64,000 nt of DNA from an uncultured Oscillibacter sp. (GTDB lineage Bacteria; Bacillota; Clostridia; Oscillospirales; Oscillospiraceae): assembly GCA_900544615.1 (NCBI GenBank), contig UQVS01000002.1:95984-159983 (forward strand). Direction: 5' to 3'. The notes beneath the pieces are model-generated. The model was not told the DNA's origin, did no database searches, and worked only from the letters and a program-made list of their open reading frames with translations. Position 1 is the stretch's first letter. Every line of letters begins with the position of its first letter. Positions 24,659 through 32,757 of the stretch are shown here, one piece after another. Position numbers and translations under genes: made by a program.

Positions 24659-25699
24659 TCAGACAATCTCAAGGGTATGATCCGTTTGGGGAAGCACAGT
24701 CCCTACAATGGCACTGTCCGGGCAATGCTCCCGCAGGGCAGCTACCAAAGCGCCGGCATCCTCCACCGGCAGGGCGATCAGCAGTCCGCCGGAGGTCTGG
24801 GGGTCGCAGATCAGGTCCACGCGGGCCTGCTGGACGCTCTCCGCCACGGTCAGGCGCGGCTTCACATAGTCCAGATTCCGGTAAGCCCCGGCGGGGATGA
24901 TCCCCATTTCCGCAAATTCCAGCGCCCCCGGCAGCAGAGACAGCCGCTGGCTGTAGATTCGGATGGTCACGCCGCTGCCTGCCGCCATTTCGTCGGTATG
25001 GCCCAGCAGGCCGAAGCCGGTCACATCCGTACAGGCATGGATTTCCGGGCATTGCAGCATGGCTTCCGCCGCCTTGTCGTTCAGCTGCGCCATGGAGCGA
25101 ACAAGCCGGTCATACTGCGCCGCATCCAGCAGATCCGCCTTTGCAGCGGTGGTCAATACGCCGGTTCCCAGCGGCTTGGTCAGCACCAGCGCGTCGCCGG
25201 GTCTTGCGCCCACGTTCCGCAGCACCCTGTCCGGGCGGACATAGCCCGTGACGCACAGGCCGTATTTCGGCTCATTGTCCTGAATGGTATGGCCGCCGGC
25301 AATCACGCAGCCGGCCTCCACCGCCTTCTGGTGGCCGCCCTCCAGAATTCTGCGGACAGTCTCCTGGGAGAGACAGCCCGGCACGCACAGCAGATTCATG
25401 GCCACGGCGGGCCGTCCGCCCATGGCGTACACATCGCTGAGGGCGTTGGCCGCGGCGATCTGTCCGAACCAGAAGGGATCGTCCACAATGGGGGTGAAGA
25501 AATCCACGGTGTGGATGGCGGCGATCTCATCGGTGATCCGATAGACGCAGGCATCGTCGCTGGTGTCAAAGCCCACCAGCAGGTTGGGATCGCTCCCGTT
25601 AGGAAGGTCTTTCAGAATATTCGATAGGACACCCGGCCCTAATTTTGCCGCTCAACCCGCTGCCGGGGTCAGCTGCGTCAGACGCGGCTCCTTGTCCAT
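24659..25699 (-). CDS. selD: Selenide, water dikinase SelD, a selenoprotein
   Basis: Makes selenophosphate from selenide and ATP, the selenium donor for Sec-tRNA. The frame from the ATG at 25699 (after GGAGGAGGG) is interrupted at codon 16 by UGA (25652-25654) in the motif G-U-AAKLGPG, exactly where other SelD proteins have the catalytic Cys or Sec; the following Lys is the conserved active-site residue. Translated with Sec the protein has 346 residues, full length. Later motifs: GFDTSDDACVYRI, DFFTPIVDDPFWFGQIAAANALSD, GGHTIQDNEP, TDVTGFGLLGH, DPQTSGGLL. A stem-loop just after the UGA is a plausible SECIS. Automatic calling would start at codon 46 or later. Confidence 0.95.
25625..25654 (-). 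promoter_or_regulatory. Sec codon and putative SECIS element in selD
   Basis: UGA at 25652-25654. Ten bases on, UAGGG (25637-25641) pairs with UCCUA (25625-25629) around the 7-base loop CCGGGUG. Bacterial SECIS hairpins lie just after the UGA and show a G/U-containing apical loop for SelB; this fits in position and kind. The stem is short and has one G-U pair. Confidence 0.6.
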
Positions 25700-25747
25700 T
25701 GCGATCCCTCCTCCCCTGTGGTCTCACCGCAGAGCACGGTCAGGGAA

Positions 25748-25776
25748 AGTATAGCACACTCCCGGCCGTTTGGCAA
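25748..25776 (-). promoter_or_regulatory. selD promoter
   Basis: Minus strand TTGCCA (25771-25776), 17 bp spacer, TATACT (25748-25753). Confidence 0.75.
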
Positions 25777-25908
25777 TTTCGGAATCCGCCGGAGGATTCT
25801 GGCCACAAGAAGCGGCAGGCTTGCAGGCAGTCTCGCATCTGCTTTTTGCACAGGGAAAATATAAGGTAGTTTACAGCATTTCTGCCGCCGCGTCCGGAGA
25901 TTTTTCGG

Positions 25909-25937
25909 TTTACAACCCTTTAGAAATGCATTATGAT
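25909..25937 (+). promoter_or_regulatory. selAB promoter
   Basis: TTTACA (25909-25914), 17 bp spacer, TATGAT (25932-25937), divergent from the selD promoter. Confidence 0.75.
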
Positions 25938-25968
25938 AAAGAATATATGAGCATATATGGAGGTTCCT

Positions 25969-27345
25969 ATGGATAAACAGCTGCTGCGCCGGATTCCCAA
26001 AGTTGATGATCTGCTCCGCCGCCCCGCGCTGGAAGCGCTGGCGGCGGAGGCTCCGGCGTCTGCGGTGACGGAGGCTGTCCGCCGGACGCTGGACGCCCTG
26101 CGGGAAAACATTCTCTCCGGCGCGGTCACGGAGCTGCCCTGTGAGGAAGCCCTATGCGCCGAGATCGCGGAAGCCTGCCGGAGCGCCCGGCTACCTTCCC
26201 TCCGCAGCGTCATCAACGCAACCGGCGTGGTGCTTCATACCAATCTGGGGCGGGCTGCTTTGAGCCGCCGCGCACTGCGGGCGGCAGAGGACGTTTCCCG
26301 CGGTTATTCCACGCTGGAATACGACCTGACCACCGGCGGGCGGGGACAGCGGTATGCCCATGTGGAGTCCCTGCTGTGCCGCCTTACCGGCGCGGAGTCT
26401 GCGCTGGTGGTCAACAACAACGCGGCAGCGGTTCTGCTGACCCTCTCCGCCCTCACCGCTGGCGGGGAGGTCATCACCTCCCGCGGAGAGCTGGTAGAGA
26501 TCGGCGGCTCCTTCCGGATGCCGGACATCATGGCCGCCTGCGGCGCAGTGCTGCGGGAGGTGGGCGCTACCAACAAGACCCGCCTTTCCGACTATGAGGC
26601 CGCCATCGGCGAAAATACCCGCGCTCTTTTGAAGGTACACACCAGCAACTACCGTATCGTCGGGTTCACGGAAAGCGTTTCCCCCGCCGCGCTGGCTGAG
26701 CTGGGCCGCGCCCGCGGCATCCCGGTGATTGAAGATCTGGGCAGCGGCTGCTTTGTGGATCTGACCCCTTTGGGCATTCAGGGGGAACCCACTGTGCAGG
26801 ACTCTGTCAGAGCCGGTATGGACGTGCTGTCCTTTTCCGGGGATAAGCTGCTGGGCGGCCCGCAGGCCGGAATTCTTCTGGGCCGGAAGCGGTATATCGA
26901 CCTGCTCAAGCGCCATCCGCTGGCCCGCGCCATGCGGGTGGACAAGCTGACGCTGGCCGCGCTGGAAGCCACGCTGCAAGCCTATGACGACGGCACCGCC
27001 TTTCAGGAGCTTCCCGTGCTTTCCATGCTGAGCCGGAAGCCGGAGGAGCTGCGTCAGGCGGCGGAGACGTTGTGCAGCAGGCTTCAGGCCATGGGCGTTT
27101 CCGCCGAAGCCGTCCCCACGGACAGCACCATCGGCGGCGGTGCCGTTCCTACCCAGACGCTGCCCTCCTTTGCCGCTGCAATTTCGCCGCCCGACGGTGC
27201 AGACGCGCTGGAAGCCCGATTGCGCCAACGTCCCCGTCCCATCATCGTCCGCATTGCCCACGGCCGGTGCCTGCTGGATCTGCGTACCCTCTTTGCGGAG
27301 GATTTGGATGAGATCGTCCGGGCATTTGAGGAATCCGGCGCATGA
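25969..27345 (+). CDS. selA: L-seryl-tRNA(Sec) selenium transferase SelA
   Basis: A 458-residue PLP enzyme that turns Ser-tRNA(Sec) into Sec-tRNA(Sec) using selenophosphate from SelD. Family motifs: NATGVVLHTNLGRA (residue about 84), LVVNNNAAAVLL, TSRGELVEIGGSFR, and the PLP Lys in SFSGDKLLGGPQAG. Length matches the family. The ATG at 25969 follows GGAGG with 5 bases; an in-frame ATG at 25957 would lie before the ribosome site. Overlaps selB by 4 bases (ATGA). Confidence 0.96.
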   Translation: MDKQLLRRIPKVDDLLRRPALEALAAEAPASAVTEAVRRTLDALRENILSGAVTELPCEEALCAEIAEACRSARLPSLRSVINATGVVLHTNLGRAALSRRALRAAEDVSRGYSTLEYDLTTGGRGQRYAHVESLLCRLTGAESALVVNNNAAAVLLTLSALTAGGEVITSRGELVEIGGSFRMPDIMAACGAVLREVGATNKTRLSDYEAAIGENTRALLKVHTSNYRIVGFTESVSPAALAELGRARGIPVIEDLGSGCFVDLTPLGIQGEPTVQDSVRAGMDVLSFSGDKLLGGPQAGILLGRKRYIDLLKRHPLARAMRVDKLTLAALEATLQAYDDGTAFQELPVLSMLSRKPEELRQAAETLCSRLQAMGVSAEAVPTDSTIGGGAVPTQTLPSFAAAISPPDGADALEARLRQRPRPIIVRIAHGRCLLDLRTLFAEDLDEIVRAFEESGA

Positions 27346-29261
27346 AGCATGGAATAATCGGCACCGCCGGCCATGTGGATCACGGCAAGACCGTGCTCAT
27401 CAAGGCGCTGACCGGCACGGACACCGACCGGCTGGCAGAGGAGAAGTGCCGGGGCATCACCATCGATTTGGGCTTTGCCCATCTGGACTGGCCCGACGGC
27501 ACGCAGGCCGGGATCGTGGATGTGCCGGGACATGAAAAATTCATCAAGAATATGCTGGCCGGAGCCGGAGGGATCGATCTCGCTCTGCTGGTCGTCGCTG
27601 CGGACGAGGGGGTTATGCCCCAGACTGTGGAGCATCTGGACATTCTGTCCCTGCTGGGCATCCGGGACGGTATTGTGGTGCTGACCAAAGCCGATCTGGC
27701 AGACGCGGACTGGTTGGAGATGATCCGAAAGCAGGTGCAGGAGCTGGTGCGCGGCACGTTTCTGGAGGGAGCGCCCATTCTGCCGGTTTCCGCTGTCACC
27801 GGCAGCGGAATTTCGGAACTGAATGAACAGCTGCACTCACTGGTGCTGCATACCAAAGAAAAAAGCACGCTGGCGCCCTTCCGTCTGCCCATTGACCGGG
27901 TCTTTTCCGTGGACGGCTTCGGCACCGTAGTCACCGGCACCCTTACGGAAGGGGTCATCCGCGTGGGAGACCCGGTGGAGCTGACGCCCTCCGGCCTGAC
28001 CAGCCGCGTCCGGAACATACAGGTTCACGGGCAGAACACGGGGGCTGCCTATGCCGGCCAGCGGGCGGCGCTGAACCTGCCCAGCCTGAAAAAAGAGGAG
28101 CTTCATCGGGGAGACGCTGCGGTAAAGCCCGGCAGCGTCCGTCCCTCCCGGATGCTGGATGTACAGCTCCGATGCCTGCCGGACGCCCGCCGCACGATCC
28201 TCAGCGGTTCGCAGGTGCATCTCTACCACGGCGCTTCCGTGCAGCTGGCCAAGGCCGTGCTGCTGGACCGGGACGAGCTGTCCCCCGGAGCGCAGTGCTT
28301 TGCCCAGCTGCGGCTGACGGAACCGCTGGCTGCCAGACAGGGCGACCGATTTGTGATCCGATTCTACTCCCCTCTGGAAACCATTGGCGGCGGCGTGGTG
28401 CTGGATCCCTGTCCGCCCCGCCGCAAGCGGTATGACCCCGCCGTTCTGGAGTCTCTGCTGGTTCGGGAACAGGGGTCTGACCGGCAGCGGTTGCTTCAGG
28501 CCGTCGCCGGATTTGGCGTTCGCCTGCCCAACGCCGGGGAACTGGCCGGGGTGTCCGGGCTGGACGCAGCCGCAGTGCCGCCAATCATTGCGGAGCTGGT
28601 GTCCTGCGGGCAGCTGGCGGAGCCACTGCCGGGGCGCTATGTGACGGCAGCGGCGCTGGACGATCTCTGGCCCCGCTGCCGGGAGATTCTGGACACCTAT
28701 CACCGCAGATTTCCCCTCCACGCCGGGATCCCGGCGGCGGAACTGCGGCAGAAGCTGTTCCGAAAGGCCGAACCTGCGGAAGCAGACGCCCTGCTGGGCG
28801 TGTTTCTGGCGGAGGGACGGCTGACGAACACGGCGGGCCGGTATGCTCTGGCCGGATTTTCCGTTCGCCTTACCAAACGGCAGACCGCTATCCGGGAGGA
28901 GCTTCTGCGCCGCTTTTTACAGGGGGGCATGGAGCCGGAGCCAATAGAAGCCGTACTGGCGGCCATTCCTTCCCCGGAGCGTGAAACCGCCCGTCAGGTG
29001 CTGGAAAGCCTGCTCACCTGCGGGGATCTGGTGCGGCTGTCGCCGGAGCTGTGCTGGCACCGGGATATCTGGCATCAGGCGTTGGAAGCCCTACAGACTC
29101 AATGCACCGCTCATGGCGCCGTCACACTGGCTGAGCTGCGGGATGCGCTGGGAACCACCCGGAAGTACGCCCTGCTGTTTCTGGAAGCCTGCGACCGCCG
29201 ACGCATCACCATCCGGGAGGGCAACCTCCGCCGTCTGAACATGGACGTTCAGGTGCGATAA
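27342..29261 (+). CDS. selB: Selenocysteine-specific elongation factor SelB
   Basis: A 639-residue GTPase that brings Sec-tRNA(Sec) to UGA codons marked by a SECIS hairpin. GTPase motifs: G1 AGHVDHGKT, G3 DVPGHE, G4 LTKADL. Domains II and III (about 170-370) follow as in EF-Tu, then four winged-helix repeats (about 380-639) whose last two bind the SECIS RNA (e.g. VTLAELRDALGTTRKYALLFLE, REGNLRRL). Full length. Downstream of selA by a 4-base overlap and 71 bases before tRNA-Sec. Confidence 0.96.
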   Translation: MKHGIIGTAGHVDHGKTVLIKALTGTDTDRLAEEKCRGITIDLGFAHLDWPDGTQAGIVDVPGHEKFIKNMLAGAGGIDLALLVVAADEGVMPQTVEHLDILSLLGIRDGIVVLTKADLADADWLEMIRKQVQELVRGTFLEGAPILPVSAVTGSGISELNEQLHSLVLHTKEKSTLAPFRLPIDRVFSVDGFGTVVTGTLTEGVIRVGDPVELTPSGLTSRVRNIQVHGQNTGAAYAGQRAALNLPSLKKEELHRGDAAVKPGSVRPSRMLDVQLRCLPDARRTILSGSQVHLYHGASVQLAKAVLLDRDELSPGAQCFAQLRLTEPLAARQGDRFVIRFYSPLETIGGGVVLDPCPPRRKRYDPAVLESLLVREQGSDRQRLLQAVAGFGVRLPNAGELAGVSGLDAAAVPPIIAELVSCGQLAEPLPGRYVTAAALDDLWPRCREILDTYHRRFPLHAGIPAAELRQKLFRKAEPAEADALLGVFLAEGRLTNTAGRYALAGFSVRLTKRQTAIREELLRRFLQGGMEPEPIEAVLAAIPSPERETARQVLESLLTCGDLVRLSPELCWHRDIWHQALEALQTQCTAHGAVTLAELRDALGTTRKYALLFLEACDRRRITIREGNLRRLNMDVQVR

Positions 29262-29332
29262 GCCCGCCGGGGCAGGCTGCTGTCCCGGCGGCTCCGGACC
29301 TTTGCCCTTTGATTCCTCCAAAAACTGAATAC

Positions 29333-29429
29333 GGGAGCAGATGGGTGCTGGTGTGCCTTCCGGTCTTCAAAACCGGTACGGACGGCGAACAACCGCCTGG
29401 GTGGGTTCGATTCCCACATGCCCCCGCCA
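29333..29429 (+). tRNA. selC: tRNA-Sec (anticodon UCA)
   Basis: A 97-base tRNA with the marks of selenocysteine tRNA: loop CTTCAAA with anticodon TCA at 29367-29369, a 6-base D stem (GGGTGC/GTGCCT), a long variable arm, T loop TTCGATT, discriminator G and an encoded CCA at 29427-29429. The acceptor stem has an A-C mismatch at position 4 and a weak eighth pair. It lies directly downstream of selB, grouping the three UGA-decoding genes. Confidence 0.93.
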
Positions 29430-29436
29430 AAGTCAG

Positions 29437-29464
29437 AGCCGCCCTTTTGGGCGGCTTCTCTTTT
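29437..29464 (+). terminator. Terminator after tRNA-Sec
   Basis: Arms AGCCGCCC (29437-29444) and GGGCGGCT (29449-29456), then TCTCTTTT. Confidence 0.8.
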
Positions 29465-29525
29465 GGCGGGGGCATGTTTTCATGTTCCTTATCTTCATCT
29501 TTTTCTGGCTGGAACTGCCGGAATG

Positions 29526-29534
29526 TGGTATACT
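29526..29534 (+). promoter_or_regulatory. Extended -10 promoter of the thioredoxin reductase gene
   Basis: TGG then TATACT at 29529-29534, a TGn extended -10 with only a weak -35. Confidence 0.5.
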
Positions 29535-29571
29535 CATTCCAAATAGATACACAGAAGAAAGGAACCATGCC

Positions 29572-30516
29572 ATGGACACCATTTATGACGTTATTATCTT
29601 AGGAGCTGGCCCGGCCGGGCTGTCCGCCGCCATTTATGCCGGCCGGGGCCGTCTGAACACCCTGCTGCTGGAGCAGGGGCAGGACGGCGGTCAGATTGCC
29701 CTCACTGCTCATCTGGACAACTACCCCGGTCAGCTGGAGGGGGACTCCGGCTCCAGTCTCATCGCCCGGATGTCCGCGCAGGCTGACAGAGCCGGCGTCC
29801 AGCGGATCCGGGATACCATCCGCACGGCGGAGCTGGACGGTCCCGTAAAAAAGCTGGCGGGACGGACGGAAGCTTACCTTGCCAAAACGGTGATTCTGGC
29901 CTCCGGCGCTTCGCCGCGGCCCATTGGCTGCAAAAATGAGGACGCCTACGTGGGACGGGGCATTTCCTTCTGCGCCACCTGCGACGCGGCATTTTTTCGG
30001 GATCTGGAGGTCTTTGTGGCAGGCGGCGGGAACGCTGCCGTGGAGGAAGCCCTGTATCTCACCGGCTTTGCCCGCAGCGTCACCCTCATCTATCCCTCGG
30101 AGCGTCTCACCGCGCCGAAGATCCTGCAGGAGCAGGCCGCTCAAAACCCCAAGCTCCGCTTCCTGCCCCATTCTGTTGTGGAGGAGGTTGGCGGCGAAGG
30201 CCACGACGTGCTGGACCGCATGGTGATCCGAAACGTGCAGACAGGCCAGCTGACGGAGCTGCGGGCTGACAGCCGGGACGGGATGTTCGGCCTGTTCGGC
30301 TTTCTTGGCTTCCAGCCCAGCACCCGGCTTTTCGAGGGACAGCTGGACACGGAGGGGGGCTACCTCCTTACGGACGCCGATATGCACACAAACCTCCCCG
30401 GTGTCTTTGCCGCCGGAGACATTCGGAAAAAGAGTCTGCGGCAAGTAGTCACCGCCGCTGCGGACGGCGCTATTGCCGCCGTTCAGGCGGAACGGTATCT
30501 CCGGCAGCTGAAATAA
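29572..30516 (+). CDS. trxB: Thioredoxin reductase-type FAD protein
   Basis: A 314-residue flavoprotein. FAD-binding GAGPAGLSAAIYAGRG at the N terminus, redox pair CATC (residue about 139) followed by DAAF, the NADPH-binding GGGNAAVEEA, and the C-terminal FAD motif GVFAAGDIRKKSLRQ. This is the normal TrxB layout and size. It reduces thioredoxin or a related protein. The start was set at the ATG 8 bases after AAAGGAA; the longer open frame would run through tRNA-Sec. Its place right behind selC suggests, but does not prove, a link to selenide production. Confidence 0.9.
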   Translation: MDTIYDVIILGAGPAGLSAAIYAGRGRLNTLLLEQGQDGGQIALTAHLDNYPGQLEGDSGSSLIARMSAQADRAGVQRIRDTIRTAELDGPVKKLAGRTEAYLAKTVILASGASPRPIGCKNEDAYVGRGISFCATCDAAFFRDLEVFVAGGGNAAVEEALYLTGFARSVTLIYPSERLTAPKILQEQAAQNPKLRFLPHSVVEEVGGEGHDVLDRMVIRNVQTGQLTELRADSRDGMFGLFGFLGFQPSTRLFEGQLDTEGGYLLTDADMHTNLPGVFAAGDIRKKSLRQVVTAAADGAIAAVQAERYLRQLK

Positions 30517-30520
30517 GAAA

Positions 30521-30738
30521 CCCGGCGGGAACAGAGTTCCCGCCGGGTGAGGCTGTCGATAAAGTGATAAATTTTCCGCGACGGTAAGGAAGGGTGTGCG
30601 CGGGAAACCCAAGAAGGGTGTCCCGCGCCATTAAAATCCTAAGTTTTCAGAACTTTTATGAAGTTCTGAAAACTTGCTCAGCGGGGAGAAAAGACTTTTT
30701 CGACACGCTGCCCGGCGGGAACAGAGTTCCCGCCGGGT
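30521..30738. repeat. Structured intergenic repeat flanked by duplicated hairpins
   Basis: Two identical 28-base hairpin copies (30521-30548 and 30711-30738; stem CCCGGCGGGAA/TTCCCGCCGGG) flank a 162-base insert. The insert has imperfect terminal inverted repeats (TGTCGATAAAGT near 30554 against ACTTTTTCGACA near 30694), an inner hairpin GCGCGGGA/TCCCGCGC (30598-30628) and a 15-base-arm hairpin at 30641-30675. The second outer copy ends in TTTT and can act as terminator. It looks like a miniature mobile element or a structured RNA; no protein is encoded. Confidence 0.7.
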
Positions 30739-30762
30739 TTTCATAATATGCTCAATATATGC

Positions 30763-31413
30763 TCAATCGTCGATAAAGTAGCCCACCGTGCCGAAGATCT
30801 CTTTCAACTTCTGCGGCTTTCGGATCTGGATCTTTTTATAGCCCAGCTCCACCGCCCCGTCCTTGGCCAGAGCGTTCAGGATCCGATTCACCGACACCCG
30901 GTTGATCCCCGTGATCTCAGCGATCTGCTCGTTGGTATAGGGGATCGTCTCCCCGATCCGCATATAGCAGGAGTTGAGGAAATACGCCACCTTCTTGTTG
31001 TTTTCCCGGAAGTGGGCGCAGCAAATATAGTCAGAAAGCAGCGTCAGCCGTTCCACCAGCGGCCGCATCAACTCCTGCACCCCCCAGCCCCGCTCCGACC
31101 AGAGCCGCAGCAGCTCGCTGCCCGGCAGGAGATACATTTCCGCCGGTGCGATGGCTTCCACACTGACCTGCACCGTGGCGTCCAGCAGCAGGGATTCGCT
31201 GCAAATCAGGTTGTCCGGCTCGATATAGAACAGGGTGATATCGTCTCCCGCAGAGTTGATGCAGAAAGTGCGGGCATATCCGCTGGCCAGATAGCAGCTG
31301 TAGGCAGCAGGCTGTCCCTTTTCGATCAACAGCTGACCCGGATTGTATTTTTTCAGTTGGCCATACTGCCGGAAAATCTCCGAAAGCCGCCGGTCGCCGC
31401 TCAGTTCCGCCAT
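30763..31413 (-). CDS. Crp/Fnr-family regulator
   Basis: A 216-residue regulator with an N-terminal cyclic-nucleotide-binding-like beta barrel (residues about 20-120) and a C-terminal winged helix (about 140-216; TNEQIAEITGINRVSVNRILNAL is the HTH). There is no N-terminal Cys cluster as in FNR, though a CC pair occurs in YICCAHF. The effector is unknown. RBS AAAGGAGA. It is divergent from the dehydrogenase operon and a Crp-like site lies in that operon's upstream region. Confidence 0.88.
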   Translation of the reverse strand: MAELSGDRRLSEIFRQYGQLKKYNPGQLLIEKGQPAAYSCYLASGYARTFCINSAGDDITLFYIEPDNLICSESLLLDATVQVSVEAIAPAEMYLLPGSELLRLWSERGWGVQELMRPLVERLTLLSDYICCAHFRENNKKVAYFLNSCYMRIGETIPYTNEQIAEITGINRVSVNRILNALAKDGAVELGYKKIQIRKPQKLKEIFGTVGYFIDD

Positions 31414-31441
31414 GCCGTCATCTCCTTTTTGCCGCGAATTC

Positions 31442-31481
31442 TTATTTAAATAAATTATAACACATTTTCCGAATCAGGCAA
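31442..31481 (-). promoter_or_regulatory. Promoter of the Crp/Fnr gene with palindrome at the transcript start
   Basis: Minus strand TTGCCT (31476-31481), 16 bp spacer, TATAAT (31454-31459). The palindrome TTATTTAAATAA (31442-31453) covers the expected start site and could be an autoregulatory site. Confidence 0.6.
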
Positions 31482-31570
31482 GTAAAAATGGCTCCGCCGG
31501 GGAACCATCCCCCTTTAGAAATACTGACAAAATTTCTCCTCGATTTTTTCATAATCTGCTGAGGGTCCAT

Positions 31571-31586
31571 TGTATATAACGATACA
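31571..31586. promoter_or_regulatory. Crp/Fnr-like operator upstream of the dehydrogenase operon
   Basis: TGTAT-N6-ATACA, a two-fold site with the spacing of Crp-family boxes, 52 bases before the first gene and divergent from a Crp/Fnr gene. Binding is inferred. Confidence 0.5.
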
Positions 31587-31637
31587 TTCTCTTCCCGCCT
31601 TTTCCCCTACACTAAAGATAAAGAGAGGTGACCCATT

Positions 31638-32684
31638 ATGGCAAATACCATGCGGGGCCTGGTGAAGGAAGCTTCCAGACCCGGAAAGCTCGTTTACCGG
31701 ACCGATCTGCCCATTCCGGAGCCCGGCGATGACGAGGTGCTCATCAAGGTCCATTGCTCCGCCCTCTGCGGCACAGACATGCACATCGTGGAATGGGACA
31801 AGTGGAGCCAGATCCACGCCAGAGCCCCTCTGGTCATCGGCCATGAGACCGCAGGCGACATTGTAGCCGTAGGCAAAAACGTGACGGAGCGGAAGGTGGG
31901 GGACCGGGTCTCCTGCGAATCCCACATTCCCTGCAACCACTGCTGGTTCTGCGACCACGGCATGAAGCATATCTGCAAAAACATGGAGTTGTTCGGCGTG
32001 TCCGTTCCCGGCGCATTCGCAGAATACGCCTGCATCCGCTGGGACTGCACCTTCCCGCTGGACGAGAGCCTGTCCTATGAGGCCGCCTGTATGTTTGAGC
32101 CGATGGGCGCCGGGGTCCACGGCGTGGAAGCCGCCGAGGTGGCAGGGAAAGCCGTTCTGGTCAGCGGCTGCGGCCCCATCGGCCTCACCGCCGTGGCCGC
32201 CAGCAAAACCTTCGGGGCCAGACAGGTGATTGCCTGCGACCTTATTGACGAGCGTCTGGAAGCCGCCAGAAATATGGGGGCGGACGTGATTTTCAACAGC
32301 CGTCACGGTGGCCTCTACGAAGAGATCATGAAGCTGACGGACGGTATCGGCGTGGACGCCGCCATTGACGTTACCGGCTCCGGCGAGGCTATCCGAACCG
32401 CGCTGCGCTCCGTCCGGGCCGCCGGACGGCTGGTGGGCGTGGGCCTGCCCAACAAGCGGGTGGAGCTGGATCTGGCCAACGACCTGATTTACCGGGAGGT
32501 GGAATTCACCGGCATCTCCGGCCGGAAGATCTGGGAGACCTGGGAGGATTTCGCCAAAGTCATGAACGGCCCCTATTACCATCTGGAATCCGTTATGGGC
32601 CGTCATTTTGCTCTGGAGGATTTTGAAGAGGGCTTTGCGTGTATAGAGCGGGGAGAGCCGGGCAAGGTGCTGCTCTATCCCTGA
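31638..32684 (+). CDS. Zinc-dependent medium-chain dehydrogenase, threonine-3-dehydrogenase-like
   Basis: A 348-residue MDR-family alcohol dehydrogenase. The catalytic zinc site is SALCGTDMHI and GHE, the structural zinc region is CNHCWFCDHGMKHIC, and the NAD-binding loop is SGCGPIGLTA. The segments CGTDMHIVEWDKWSQ and GRKIWETW resemble L-threonine 3-dehydrogenase, while its place ahead of an acetoin/pyruvate-type dehydrogenase complex would also suit a 2,3-butanediol dehydrogenase. Substrate unresolved. RBS AGAGAGG. First gene of a five-gene operon. Confidence 0.85.
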   Translation: MANTMRGLVKEASRPGKLVYRTDLPIPEPGDDEVLIKVHCSALCGTDMHIVEWDKWSQIHARAPLVIGHETAGDIVAVGKNVTERKVGDRVSCESHIPCNHCWFCDHGMKHICKNMELFGVSVPGAFAEYACIRWDCTFPLDESLSYEAACMFEPMGAGVHGVEAAEVAGKAVLVSGCGPIGLTAVAASKTFGARQVIACDLIDERLEAARNMGADVIFNSRHGGLYEEIMKLTDGIGVDAAIDVTGSGEAIRTALRSVRAAGRLVGVGLPNKRVELDLANDLIYREVEFTGISGRKIWETWEDFAKVMNGPYYHLESVMGRHFALEDFEEGFACIERGEPGKVLLYP

Positions 32685-32708
32685 GTCCCTGACAACCTGA
32701 CCAACCAC

Positions 32709-32733
32709 AGGCCGGTATTCTTGCGGCCGGCCT
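32709..32733 (+). promoter_or_regulatory. Intercistronic hairpin
   Basis: Arms AGGCCGG (32709-32715) and CCGGCCT (32727-32733) in the 73-base gap between the dehydrogenase and the E1 alpha gene. No T tract, so a processing or stabilising hairpin is more likely than a terminator. Confidence 0.45.
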
Positions 32734-32757
32734 TAAAACAATTTAAGGAGGAGTATC

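Noticed and set aside
25652..25654. In-frame stop in selD as a sign of a pseudogene
   Set aside because: The UGA sits at the known Sec position, the downstream motifs are intact, and SelA, SelB and tRNA-Sec are encoded next to it.
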